A stretch of DNA of 6,117 nt. Source: Bacteroidota bacterium (GTDB lineage Bacteria; Bacteroidota; Ignavibacteria; Ignavibacteriales; Melioribacteraceae). Location of the stretch: assembly GCA_021812745.1 (NCBI GenBank), contig JAKAMS010000161.1:1-6117 (forward strand), written 5' to 3'. The translations under genes and the position numbers were made by a program. Under the pieces are notes generated by a model. It saw nothing but the letters and a program-made list of their open reading frames with translations, was not told the origin of the DNA and ran no database searches. Shown piece by piece: positions 1-6,117 of the stretch; position 1 is the first letter of the stretch; the number at the start of each line of letters is the position of its first letter.

Positions 1-1686
1 TCTATTTACGCTAAACTTTCACAAACATTGAGCAGCGGATATCGTAACTCAAGCTGGATTGATTTTAAGTCATATCATTTGAGTGCCGTTCGGTATGATG
101 ATAATTTGACAACTCAGTTAAACCTTTTTGGAGGTCCGGTTGCTGACGGACTAGCTTATACCGGTTTGCCAAAATTCACAATCAAGAATAAAGAATTACG
201 CAGAGCTAATTATTCCTATTGGGAAGCCGGAGATGATAATTACACCTATATGCTTGAAAGACGCACAGATGAGATAGAAAATTTTTCTCAACCTCACTTT
301 GAACTTTTGAATGAATGGAAGATCAATGATAAAGTTACTTTGAACAATGCACTCTTTTTAGTTTTAGGTAATGGTTTCTTCGATTACGATGGCTCCTGGG
401 CTGATACAAATTATTTTAGAATAACTCATGATAATGGTTTCCAAGCGACTGGAAATCCGGGCAATGCACTCATCCGTGCAATGGTAGAGAACAAACAATG
501 GGGCTGGATACCACGCATGAGTATTAAGCATACGAATGGAGAGCTAATTCTTGGCGGAGAACTTCGTGTCCACCGCTCGCTTCATTGGGGAAGTATTGGC
601 TTTGCCGATAACCTTCCAAATGGGCTAACGAAAGATTACCGTTATTATCAATTCCAGGGTGGAAAAGATATTCTTAATTTCTATGCGAATGAGAGTTACG
701 TTTTGAATGATCAGACCAACTTCTTAATTGAAGCGCAACTGGCTTATCATAAGTATAGATTGTTTGCAGAAAAATACCTCGGCAACGATTTCGAGGTCAG
801 TAATTTATTTTTCAATCCCCGTTTTGGAATTAATTACAAATTTACTCCTGAGTGGAATTATTATTTCTCATTTGCCCGCGTAACAAGAGAACCGCGTTTG
901 AACAACTATTATGATGCGGCAGAATCGAGCGGAGGTTCAACTCCTCAGTTTGAAATTACATCTACCGGTGCTTATGATTTTTCGAAACCACTTGTAAAAC
1001 CGGAAACGATGAACAATTTTGAGTTAGGCACATCTTTATCTAAAGAGAACCTTAATTTATCATTCGATTTTTTCTATATGTTGTTTAATGATGAAATAGT
1101 AAAGAAAGGACAAGTTGATAGATTCGGTCAGCCAATAACCGGTAATATGGACCAAACCATACATTATGGTATTGAAGCGGCAAGCACGCTAAGATTGAAC
1201 AATAACTTTGAATTTATTCTCAACGGTTCTCTATCTAGGAATTATATTAATAAAGGTTATTATTTCCTTGAGACAGGCACTTCGACTTCGCCGGATAAAA
1301 TTGACTTAAGCGGCAATAGAATAAGCGGATTTCCAAACTTCATGATGAATGCTGTAATTAAATATCATAATGATAATTTTCTTCTTCAAGCAAATCTTAA
1401 ATATGTTGGAAACTTCTTTACGGATAATTACGACACAAAATTAGTCGAACTACTTAAGTCTTTTCCCACTTTAGCGGACTACTCTGACAATAGAGTAGAT
1501 TCATATTTTGTTGCTAATCTATTCATTTCATATAACGTTAACTTAGAACCAAGTGCAAAAAATTTACAATTATTTTTTCAAGTGAACAATCTGTTTGATA
1601 ACTTATATGCAGCTTATGGAATTGGAAAGGAATATTTTCCTGCCGCAGAAAGAAATTTTGTAGTTGGAATAAAGTTAGGTATGTGA
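1..1686 (+). CDS. TonB-dependent outer-membrane receptor, C-terminal part (5' end outside window); probable thiamine or thiamine-precursor receptor
   Basis: The frame is open from base 1 with no stop, so the start lies upstream; the TTG at 28 is an internal codon. The 561 visible residues look like the C-terminal barrel of a TonB-dependent receptor: alternating, aromatic-rich beta strands, the segment TREPRLNNYYD (from about residue 295), VKPETMNNFELG (332-343), the family-typical NNLFDNLY (529-536) and a final amphipathic strand ending FVVGIKLGM. The plug domain, TonB box and signal peptide would be in the missing part. Such proteins use TonB energy to bring scarce ligands across the outer membrane. 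The barrel sequence does not reveal the ligand. A thiamine-type substrate is inferred from the directly coupled thiN gene. The TGA stop shares its last base with the thiN ATG. Family assignment is firm; ligand is moderate. Confidence 0.9.
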   Translation, partial: SIYAKLSQTLSSGYRNSSWIDFKSYHLSAVRYDDNLTTQLNLFGGPVADGLAYTGLPKFTIKNKELRRANYSYWEAGDDNYTYMLERRTDEIENFSQPHFELLNEWKINDKVTLNNALFLVLGNGFFDYDGSWADTNYFRITHDNGFQATGNPGNALIRAMVENKQWGWIPRMSIKHTNGELILGGELRVHRSLHWGSIGFADNLPNGLTKDYRYYQFQGGKDILNFYANESYVLNDQTNFLIEAQLAYHKYRLFAEKYLGNDFEVSNLFFNPRFGINYKFTPEWNYYFSFARVTREPRLNNYYDAAESSGGSTPQFEITSTGAYDFSKPLVKPETMNNFELGTSLSKENLNLSFDFFYMLFNDEIVKKGQVDRFGQPITGNMDQTIHYGIEAASTLRLNNNFEFILNGSLSRNYINKGYYFLETGTSTSPDKIDLSGNRISGFPNFMMNAVIKYHNDNFLLQANLKYVGNFFTDNYDTKLVELLKSFPTLADYSDNRVDSYFVANLFISYNVNLEPSAKNLQLFFQVNNLFDNLYAAYGIGKEYFPAAERNFVVGIKLGM

Positions 1687-2339
1687 TGAAAAAGTGCATT
1701 ATACTAGCAAATGGGGAATCACCCCCAAAAAGAGTTTTCGATTATCTAATTCGTAATGATTTTCAAACGCTTATCTGCGCTGACGGAGGAGCTAACTCTG
1801 CAGAAAAATTGAACATTGTACCAGATTACATAATTGGCGATCTTGACTCTATCAATCCGTCCGTATATGATTACTTCTATGATAAATGTGATATTATCAA
1901 GGTTGATAGACAGAATGATACAGATGTTGAAAAGTGCTTAAAGTTTGCGATCAAAAAAAAGTATAATGAAGTAATATTGTTAGGGGCAACGGGGAACAGG
2001 TTAGATCATTCATTTTGCAACATGGGCATTGTAATAAAGTTTTTTGATAAGATTTCTATTAGAATACTTCACCAGAAGTCTCTTCTAACCGCATACACCG
2101 GCAATGTAAAATTAAGGACCTTACCAAACGAGACAATTTCTATTTATGGAATTAATTCTAAAACAAAGATCAGCTCAAGAGGATTAAGATACCGGCTCAA
2201 GAATATTTCACTGCCATTTGGTATAAAAGAAAGTACTAGTAATGTTGCCTTAAAGAATGAAGTTGAGTTGAAAATTAAAAATGGAATTGTATTTGTTATC
2301 CGTGATTTTGAAACTATGAGAAAGTATGGTCTCTTTTAG
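1686..2339 (+). CDS. thiN: Thiamine pyrophosphokinase
   Basis: This 217-residue cytoplasmic enzyme transfers pyrophosphate from ATP to thiamine to give thiamine pyrophosphate, the active cofactor; it serves salvage of imported thiamine. Length is normal for the bacterial family. Visible motifs are ADGGAN (32-37), PDYIIGDLDS (46-55), QNDTDVEKC (76-84) and LLGATGNRLDH (98-108), which form the N-terminal catalytic domain with its acidic metal-binding residues. The C-terminal thiamine-binding domain is recognisable by GLRYRL (166-171) and STSN (183-186). I choose the ATG at 1686 over the in-frame GTG at 1683: it overlaps the receptor's TGA in the TGATG arrangement typical of translational coupling, and the upstream AGGT (1677-1680) is only a weak ribosome site. 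The 3' end overlaps the next gene by 14 bases. No truncation or missing key residue is seen. Confidence 0.95.
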   Translation: MKKCIILANGESPPKRVFDYLIRNDFQTLICADGGANSAEKLNIVPDYIIGDLDSINPSVYDYFYDKCDIIKVDRQNDTDVEKCLKFAIKKKYNEVILLGATGNRLDHSFCNMGIVIKFFDKISIRILHQKSLLTAYTGNVKLRTLPNETISIYGINSKTKISSRGLRYRLKNISLPFGIKESTSNVALKNEVELKIKNGIVFVIRDFETMRKYGLF

Positions 2340-3723
2340 TCACTTAGATCTATTTATTATAATTTCTTTCTTTGTTATACTTCTATTGATAGGTTTTTTA
2401 CCAAAGAAAGAAGAGCTTGGTGATACATCAGGCTATCTGCTTTCCGGTAGAAAAGTTGGTTTGTTTCTCTTTATTATGACTAATGTTGCCACTTGGTACG
2501 GAGGTATTCTCGGAGTAGGTGAATTTACATATCGGTATGGATTGTTGAGCTGGTTTACTCAAGGATTACCATATTATATTTTTGCCTTAATCTTTGCACT
2601 ATTTTTTGCTAAGAAGATTCGCATTGCATCTCTTTTTACAATACCGGATAAACTAGAACAAGTATACGGAAGAAAAGTGGGACTGGTTTCCGCTGCCTTA
2701 ATTTTTATTTTAGTTTCTCCGGCTCCTTACTTATTGATGACAGCAAACCTTTTAAGTCTAATTTTCAACATAAAGTTACTCCCGGCTTTGATTATCAGTC
2801 TATTTGTTTCCGGTATATATCTATTGAAAGGTGGATACAAATCGGACTTATATACAGACGTATTTCAGTTCTTTGTAATGTTTATTGGTTTCTTCCTTAT
2901 AGTAATCATTTCATATTCAAATGTGGGTAATTACCAATATTTAAAAGAAACGCTCCCACATTCTTATCTTCAGTTGACATCGAATGTTTCTCCTATATAT
3001 GTGATAGTCTGGTTTCTTATTGCATTGTGGACTTTCGCCGATCCGGGATTTCATCAGCGCTGTTACGCAGCCAAGAACGGAAATGTTGCTAAGTGGGGAA
3101 TTATTATTTCTGTTTTCTTTATGATTTTATTTGATTTTCTAACAACAGCCACGGGATTATATGCACGAGCTACTTTACCAAATCTCTCTAACCCGGTTTT
3201 ATCTTTTCCTCTTTACGCAGAAAAGATTTTAGGTAGCGGAGCCAAAGGAATTTTTTATGCAGCTATGTTCGCAACAATTATTTCTACACTTAACAGTTTT
3301 ATCTTTTTAAGTGCGACAACTTTTGGTCGAGATTTTGCATTTAAGCTTAGGAAGAATTCAGCTGAAAAAGATATTCCAAATTATACTAGACTTGGATTAA
3401 TTTTTTCATCTATTGTTGCCATAACTTTAGCATATTATGTTCAGTCGGTAATTTCACTCTGGTACATTATAGGAAGTATTTGTATACCCGGAATTATTTT
3501 AGTTGTCTTTGGGGCTTATTATGAAAAGATGAGAGTCCCTCATAAATATGCTCTAGTTGAAATTATTGGTGGTGTACTAGCCAGTTTATTATGGTTTATA
3601 ATTCGAGAGAAGGCCAATATTGAATATCTTAATCAAATTGAACCAATGATTGCCGGTTTAATATTTGTAATACCTGTTCATATTAGGGGTGTTATTAAAC
3701 GGCGGAATGTTTTTTCGTCTTAA
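2326..3723 (+). CDS. Sodium:solute symporter (SSF/SLC5) family permease, candidate thiamine transporter
   Basis: This 465-residue inner-membrane protein has about 13 hydrophobic segments, the usual SSF topology. Family marks are an unwound TM region with ATWYGG (55-60), GGYKSDLYTDVFQ (169-181), ADPGFHQRCYAAKN (238-251) and AAMFATIISTLNS (312-324). The Ser320-Thr321 pair aligns by eye with the Na2-site Ser-Thr of PutP (MST), so sodium coupling is likely. The substrate cannot be read from sequence; SSF members carry proline, pantothenate, sugars, monocarboxylates and others. Placement directly after a TonB receptor and thiN points to thiamine or a precursor. The ATG at 2326 is the first possible start after an in-frame stop at 2317-2319 and lies inside thiN, so translation probably depends on thiN translation. 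The last 29 bases overlap the convergent TerC gene. Fold and family are firm; substrate is inference. Confidence 0.92.
   Translation: MVSFSHLDLFIIISFFVILLLIGFLPKKEELGDTSGYLLSGRKVGLFLFIMTNVATWYGGILGVGEFTYRYGLLSWFTQGLPYYIFALIFALFFAKKIRIASLFTIPDKLEQVYGRKVGLVSAALIFILVSPAPYLLMTANLLSLIFNIKLLPALIISLFVSGIYLLKGGYKSDLYTDVFQFFVMFIGFFLIVIISYSNVGNYQYLKETLPHSYLQLTSNVSPIYVIVWFLIALWTFADPGFHQRCYAAKNGNVAKWGIIISVFFMILFDFLTTATGLYARATLPNLSNPVLSFPLYAEKILGSGAKGIFYAAMFATIISTLNSFIFLSATTFGRDFAFKLRKNSAEKDIPNYTRLGLIFSSIVAITLAYYVQSVISLWYIIGSICIPGIILVVFGAYYEKMRVPHKYALVEIIGGVLASLLWFIIREKANIEYLNQIEPMIAGLIFVIPVHIRGVIKRRNVFSS
3695..3723. other. Convergent overlap of two coding sequences (29 bases)
   Basis: The permease ends with TAA at 3721-3723 on the plus strand and the TerC gene ends with TAA reading 3697-3695 on the minus strand. 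The shared bases encode the short, basic, cytoplasmic-looking C-terminal tails of both proteins (IKRRNVFSS and TKKHSAV). There is no intergenic space and no GC-rich hairpin followed by a T-run in either direction, so both transcripts likely run into the opposing gene. Confidence 0.9.
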
Positions 3724-4624
3724 TCAACGAAAGTATTACGGAGATAACAATACAAATTATTATTACTCCTAGTGAATGTAACGTTGATATTTCATAAATA
3801 TCTGTTATTAACATCTTCAATCCTACAAAAGCTAAAATCACAGCAACACCATACTTTAGATACACAAACAGATCAACAATACCCGCTAATGCAAAGTAGA
3901 GCGCACGTAATCCAAGAATCGCAAATATATTTGATGTTATTATTATAAAAGGATCGTGAGTAATAGCTATTACTGCAGGAATTGAATCTACAGCGAAGAC
4001 TATATCTGCAGATTCAATTAAAAGTAAAGCCAGGAAAAGGGGAGTGACGTAACGAACAGATTTCTGTGTTGTGAAAAATCGGTGCCCATTATATTCTGTA
4101 AGAATATTAAACCGTTTGGAAACAAATTTAATTAGGAAGTTACTCTTGAGATCAATTTTTACTTCTCCTCCAAATGCCATTTTGTAGGCTGCAAAAAACA
4201 ATATCAAACCAAAGATATAAATGATCGGGTGAAATACTTTAATTAGAGTAACACCCGCAAGTATAAATAGTATTCTTAAAACAATAGCACTTAAAATTCC
4301 CCATTTCAAAATATGCGGCTGATTCTCATCGCTTATCCCTAAAACATTGAAAATCATTAGAAACACAAAAAGATTATCAACAGAAAGGGATTTTTCAACA
4401 AGGTAACCTGCTAAAAACTCAATAGCTTTTTGCTTTCCATCTTCAAGGAACAATAAAATAATCAGATTGAAAAGGAGAGCAGTAGAAATCCAAATTGCAC
4501 TCCATATCAAACTAGATTTTATTTTAATCTTTCCTTTACGGTGATCCGTTACATATAGATCTATGTAAAACATCACCATAATGAGTACAGTGAATATAAC
4601 CCAAAAAATTAAGTGGTTATGCAT
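3695..4624 (-). CDS. terC: TerC/Alx-family integral membrane protein, probable manganese/metal exporter
   Basis: This 309-residue protein has about nine hydrophobic segments and is full length for the Alx-like branch of the TerC family. Conserved family residues are present: YIDLYVTDH (20-28), GYLVEKSLSVDNLFVF (73-88) with Glu77, Asp83 and Asn84, and LLIESADIVFAVDSIPA (201-217) with Glu204, Asp207 and Asp213, followed by SNIFAILGLRALYF (231-244). These intramembrane acidic residues are thought to handle metal ions; characterised relatives (E. coli Alx, Bacillus TerC proteins) are linked to manganese efflux, in some cases to loading of secreted metalloenzymes, and the name comes from tellurite resistance. 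The ATG at 4624 follows AGAGGA closely. It is the last gene of the tyrS-pdaD cluster, 7 bases after pdaD. Family is certain; the exact metal is known only by analogy. The symbol is used as a family label. Confidence 0.94.
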   Translation of the reverse strand: MHNHLIFWVIFTVLIMVMFYIDLYVTDHRKGKIKIKSSLIWSAIWISTALLFNLIILLFLEDGKQKAIEFLAGYLVEKSLSVDNLFVFLMIFNVLGISDENQPHILKWGILSAIVLRILFILAGVTLIKVFHPIIYIFGLILFFAAYKMAFGGEVKIDLKSNFLIKFVSKRFNILTEYNGHRFFTTQKSVRYVTPLFLALLLIESADIVFAVDSIPAVIAITHDPFIIITSNIFAILGLRALYFALAGIVDLFVYLKYGVAVILAFVGLKMLITDIYEISTLHSLGVIIICIVISVILSLIKTKKHSAV

Positions 4625-4626
4625 AT

Positions 4627-4632
4627 TCCTCT
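4627..4632 (-). promoter_or_regulatory. Ribosome binding site of the TerC gene
   Basis: On the minus strand AGAGGA lies three bases upstream of the ATG at 4624 and begins on the last base of the pdaD stop codon (TAA at 4634-4632). The spacing is short but the motif is a good anti-16S match, which supports this ATG and suggests that ribosomes finishing pdaD can restart here. Confidence 0.65.
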
Positions 4633-5177
4633 TATGGTAATAAGATACCTACTGAGATTGTTGTTGTCCAAAGACCCTTTTTATCACCTTGAGCTGATTG
4701 AGTTATATTAAATGAATTAACAATCTTACCTGACATTTTATAAGATTGTTCTCTTTCATTCCACGCTTTTTCCGGATCGAAATCTACACCTAACGTTGTG
4801 GCTAACATTGTTGCAGCAAGATCTTCAGCATATTCGCCGGCAACCTTCTCTGTTTCACCATAAGGATGGTGTTCAGAAAGATATCCGTACATATTTTTAT
4901 CGGCAGGAATTGCAACTCCTATTGATGAAGCAATCAACCGGTTAGGCTCGTTAGTAGAATTACGGGCCATTACACAATGTGTTATTAAGCCTGGTTTGAG
5001 AAGTTTTAAACCTTGTTCTTTGCTCAGTCGTTTACATCCAACAGGAAAGATACTGCTTACTGAAACTAAATTACAAATTTCTATACCAGCACTACGAAGA
5101 GCTAATTCGAATGAAGCAAGGTATTCTTTATGTCTGCCGACACCTTTTGTGAAAAATATTTTTGATGGTACGTACAA
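4632..5177 (-). CDS. pdaD: Pyruvoyl-dependent arginine decarboxylase proenzyme
   Basis: This 181-residue enzyme decarboxylates arginine to agmatine, the first step of the agmatine route to putrescine and other polyamines. It is made as a proenzyme that cleaves itself: in SVSSIFP (39-45) the break falls between Ser41 and Ser42, leaving a small beta chain (1-41) and an alpha chain whose Ser42 becomes the pyruvoyl group. Glu102 in YGYLSEHH corresponds by eye to the catalytic glutamate of the Methanocaldococcus enzyme. Other family blocks are [17 protein letters not shown] (12-28), [13 protein letters not shown] (69-81), [15 protein letters not shown] (116-130) and the C-terminal GLWTTTIS (168-175). 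The start is TTG at 5177-5175: no ATG or GTG lies between it and the upstream stop, the next Met is residue 70, past the cleavage site, and a strong AAAGGAGA precedes it. It lies 14 bases after tyrS. No PLP-type decarboxylase is seen here. Confidence 0.96.
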   Translation of the reverse strand: MYVPSKIFFTKGVGRHKEYLASFELALRSAGIEICNLVSVSSIFPVGCKRLSKEQGLKLLKPGLITHCVMARNSTNEPNRLIASSIGVAIPADKNMYGYLSEHHPYGETEKVAGEYAEDLAATMLATTLGVDFDPEKAWNEREQSYKMSGKIVNSFNITQSAQGDKKGLWTTTISVGILLP

Positions 5178-5185
5178 TTTAGTAT

Positions 5186-5193
5186 TCTCCTTT
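5186..5193 (-). promoter_or_regulatory. Ribosome binding site of pdaD, fixing its TTG start
   Basis: The minus strand reads AAAGGAGA here, a near-perfect Shine-Dalgarno motif, with about nine bases between GGAG and the TTG at 5177. It overlaps the tyrS stop codon (TAA at 5194-5192), so pdaD initiation is placed right where tyrS translation ends. It is the main evidence for the non-ATG start. Confidence 0.8.
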
Positions 5194-6117
5194 AATTACA
5201 AATTAATTTAATAAACTTTCTTTTACCAACCTTTAAAATCTTTGTTCCGTCCAGTTTGATAATTTCTTTTATGTCTGCTATTTTCTCCCCATCAACTGTG
5301 ACTCCGCCTTGAGAGACTAGCCTACGTGCTTCCCCCTTAGACGGAGCAAAACCTACAGTTACTATCAAATCAAGAATATCTAATTCCTTTATTGATGGAT
5401 CAACATTGAATTCTTCAATTTCATCTGGCAATCCTTTCTTTACGAATATATTATCAAATTCGGCTTCGGCATCTAATGCGGCTTCAGAAGAATGATACAT
5501 TTCTACCAATTTTCTAGCTAGGGAACGTTTTATATTCCTTGGATTAACTTCTTTATCTGCAAGCTCTTGTCCGAATTGTTTAAGCTCTTGATTAGTGGCA
5601 TCAGTTGTCAAGACATAATAAAGATAGATTAGATCATCTGGAATAGATAAAGTTTTGCCATATATTTCCTTTGGAGATTCATTTATTCCAATGTAATTAT
5701 CGAGAGATTTGCTCATTTTTTCAACTCCATCTGTTCCAACCAGTAATGGCATAGTTAGAATCACTTGGGGAGCAATTCCAAACTCTCTCTGAATATCACG
5801 GCCGACTAATAAATTAAATTTTTGATCCGTACCGCCAAGTTCAACATCGCTTTTAATTGCTACAGAGTCCATTGCCTGTGCAAGTGGATATAAAATCTCG
5901 TGCATACTTATTGGAATACCGCCTTTGTACCTTTTGGTAAAATCATCACGCTCAAGCATTCTGGCAATAGTATATTTCGATGCCAGTTTAATTACATCTT
6001 CAAAAGTCATCTTACCAAGCCATTCGGAATTATGAACTATTTTTGTCTTGACACGATCTAAAATTTTTGATGCCTGTTCGAAATAAGATTTCCCATTTTC
6101 ACGGGCTTCTTCAAATG
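5192..6117 (-). CDS. tyrS: Tyrosyl-tRNA synthetase, 3' part (N-terminus outside window)
   Basis: This cytoplasmic class I synthetase attaches tyrosine to tRNA-Tyr. The frame runs open to the window edge; 307 residues are visible. The ATG at 6010 is internal, because the 35 codons before it still match the family (for example [19 protein letters not shown]). With a usual length near 400, roughly 95-100 residues are missing, including the HIGH motif. Counting from the first complete codon, the visible part contains [12 protein letters not shown] (48-59), the substrate-pocket region [19 protein letters not shown] (83-101), KMSKS at 133-137 (bases 5719-5705), which binds ATP and closes the active site, a helical linker, and a C-terminal S4 RNA-binding domain from about residue 244 ([18 protein letters not shown] onward). 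The set fits the long-insert bacterial type (TyrZ-like). It heads the visible tyrS-pdaD-TerC cluster; any T-box or promoter would be upstream, outside the window. Confidence 0.98.
   Translation of the reverse strand, partial: FEEARENGKSYFEQASKILDRVKTKIVHNSEWLGKMTFEDVIKLASKYTIARMLERDDFTKRYKGGIPISMHEILYPLAQAMDSVAIKSDVELGGTDQKFNLLVGRDIQREFGIAPQVILTMPLLVGTDGVEKMSKSLDNYIGINESPKEIYGKTLSIPDDLIYLYYVLTTDATNQELKQFGQELADKEVNPRNIKRSLARKLVEMYHSSEAALDAEAEFDNIFVKKGLPDEIEEFNVDPSIKELDILDLIVTVGFAPSKGEARRLVSQGGVTVDGEKIADIKEIIKLDGTKILKVGKRKFIKLICN

Noticed and set aside
28..1686. The receptor frame read as a complete gene starting at TTG 28
   Set aside because: The frame is open back to base 1, there is no ribosome site before 28, and a receptor of about 550 residues without signal peptide and plug would be incomplete.
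1683..1688. GTG at 1683 as the thiN start
   Set aside because: The ATG at 1686 is one codon downstream, makes the classical TGATG overlap with the receptor stop, and starts the protein at the family-typical MKKCIILANGE.
3713..3732. Inverted repeat TTTCGT / ACGAAA at the convergent gene ends, considered as a bidirectional terminator
   Set aside because: The stem is only six base pairs, AT-rich, with an eight-base loop, and neither strand has a T-run following it. The T-run at 3710-3715 lies on the wrong side for the plus strand.
4996..5211. Plus-strand open frame of 71 codons
   Set aside because: It lies antisense to the conserved N-terminal half of pdaD, including the cleavage-site codons, has no family resemblance and no convincing ribosome site; it is a shadow frame.
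6008..6010. ATG at 6010 as the tyrS start
   Set aside because: The upstream codons to the window edge continue recognisable TyrRS sequence, and the catalytic HIGH region would be absent from a protein starting here.
1..6117. CRISPR arrays, tRNA or rRNA genes, insertion sequences, direct repeats
   Set aside because: Nothing of these kinds was seen by eye; the window is taken up by six ordinary coding sequences with gaps of at most 14 bases.

Overview
The window is fully coding: six genes with no gap longer than 14 bases. They form two head-to-tail clusters that converge and overlap near position 3700. The DNA is AT-rich. A TonB-dependent receptor implies a Gram-negative outer membrane. The gene families (a Bacteroidota-like receptor, a bacterial pyruvoyl-dependent arginine decarboxylase and a SufT-less TerC protein next to tyrS) suggest the Bacteroidota/Chlorobiota/Ignavibacteriota group. 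Two minus-strand genes have recognisable Shine-Dalgarno sequences (AGAGGA and AAAGGAGA). Bacteroidia largely avoid these, so I lean towards an Ignavibacteria-like lineage. That assignment is inference from style, not from a marker gene.

The plus strand (1-3723) holds the C-terminal 561 residues of an outer-membrane TonB-dependent receptor, then thiamine pyrophosphokinase (thiN), then a sodium:solute symporter-family permease. The stop of the receptor and the start of thiN share one base (TGATG), and thiN overlaps the permease by 14 bases, so this is almost certainly one transcript. Together the three products make a plausible salvage route: passage across the outer membrane, sodium-coupled uptake across the inner membrane, and trapping as thiamine pyrophosphate. 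In Bacteroidetes the known version of this cluster uses a PnuT-family permease. Here a permease of an unrelated superfamily sits in that slot, which is the most interesting point of the window.

The minus strand (6117 down to 3695) holds tyrS (tyrosyl-tRNA synthetase, N-terminus cut by the window edge), then pdaD (pyruvoyl-dependent arginine decarboxylase, starting at TTG), then a TerC/Alx-family membrane protein. The gaps are 14 and 7 bases, again operon-like. The products act in translation, agmatine/polyamine synthesis and probably metal-ion (manganese) efflux, with no obvious single pathway.

The permease and TerC genes converge with a 29-base overlap of coding sequence. No intrinsic terminator is visible there, so the two transcripts probably overlap as antisense pairs. 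The promoters and leaders of both clusters lie outside the window.
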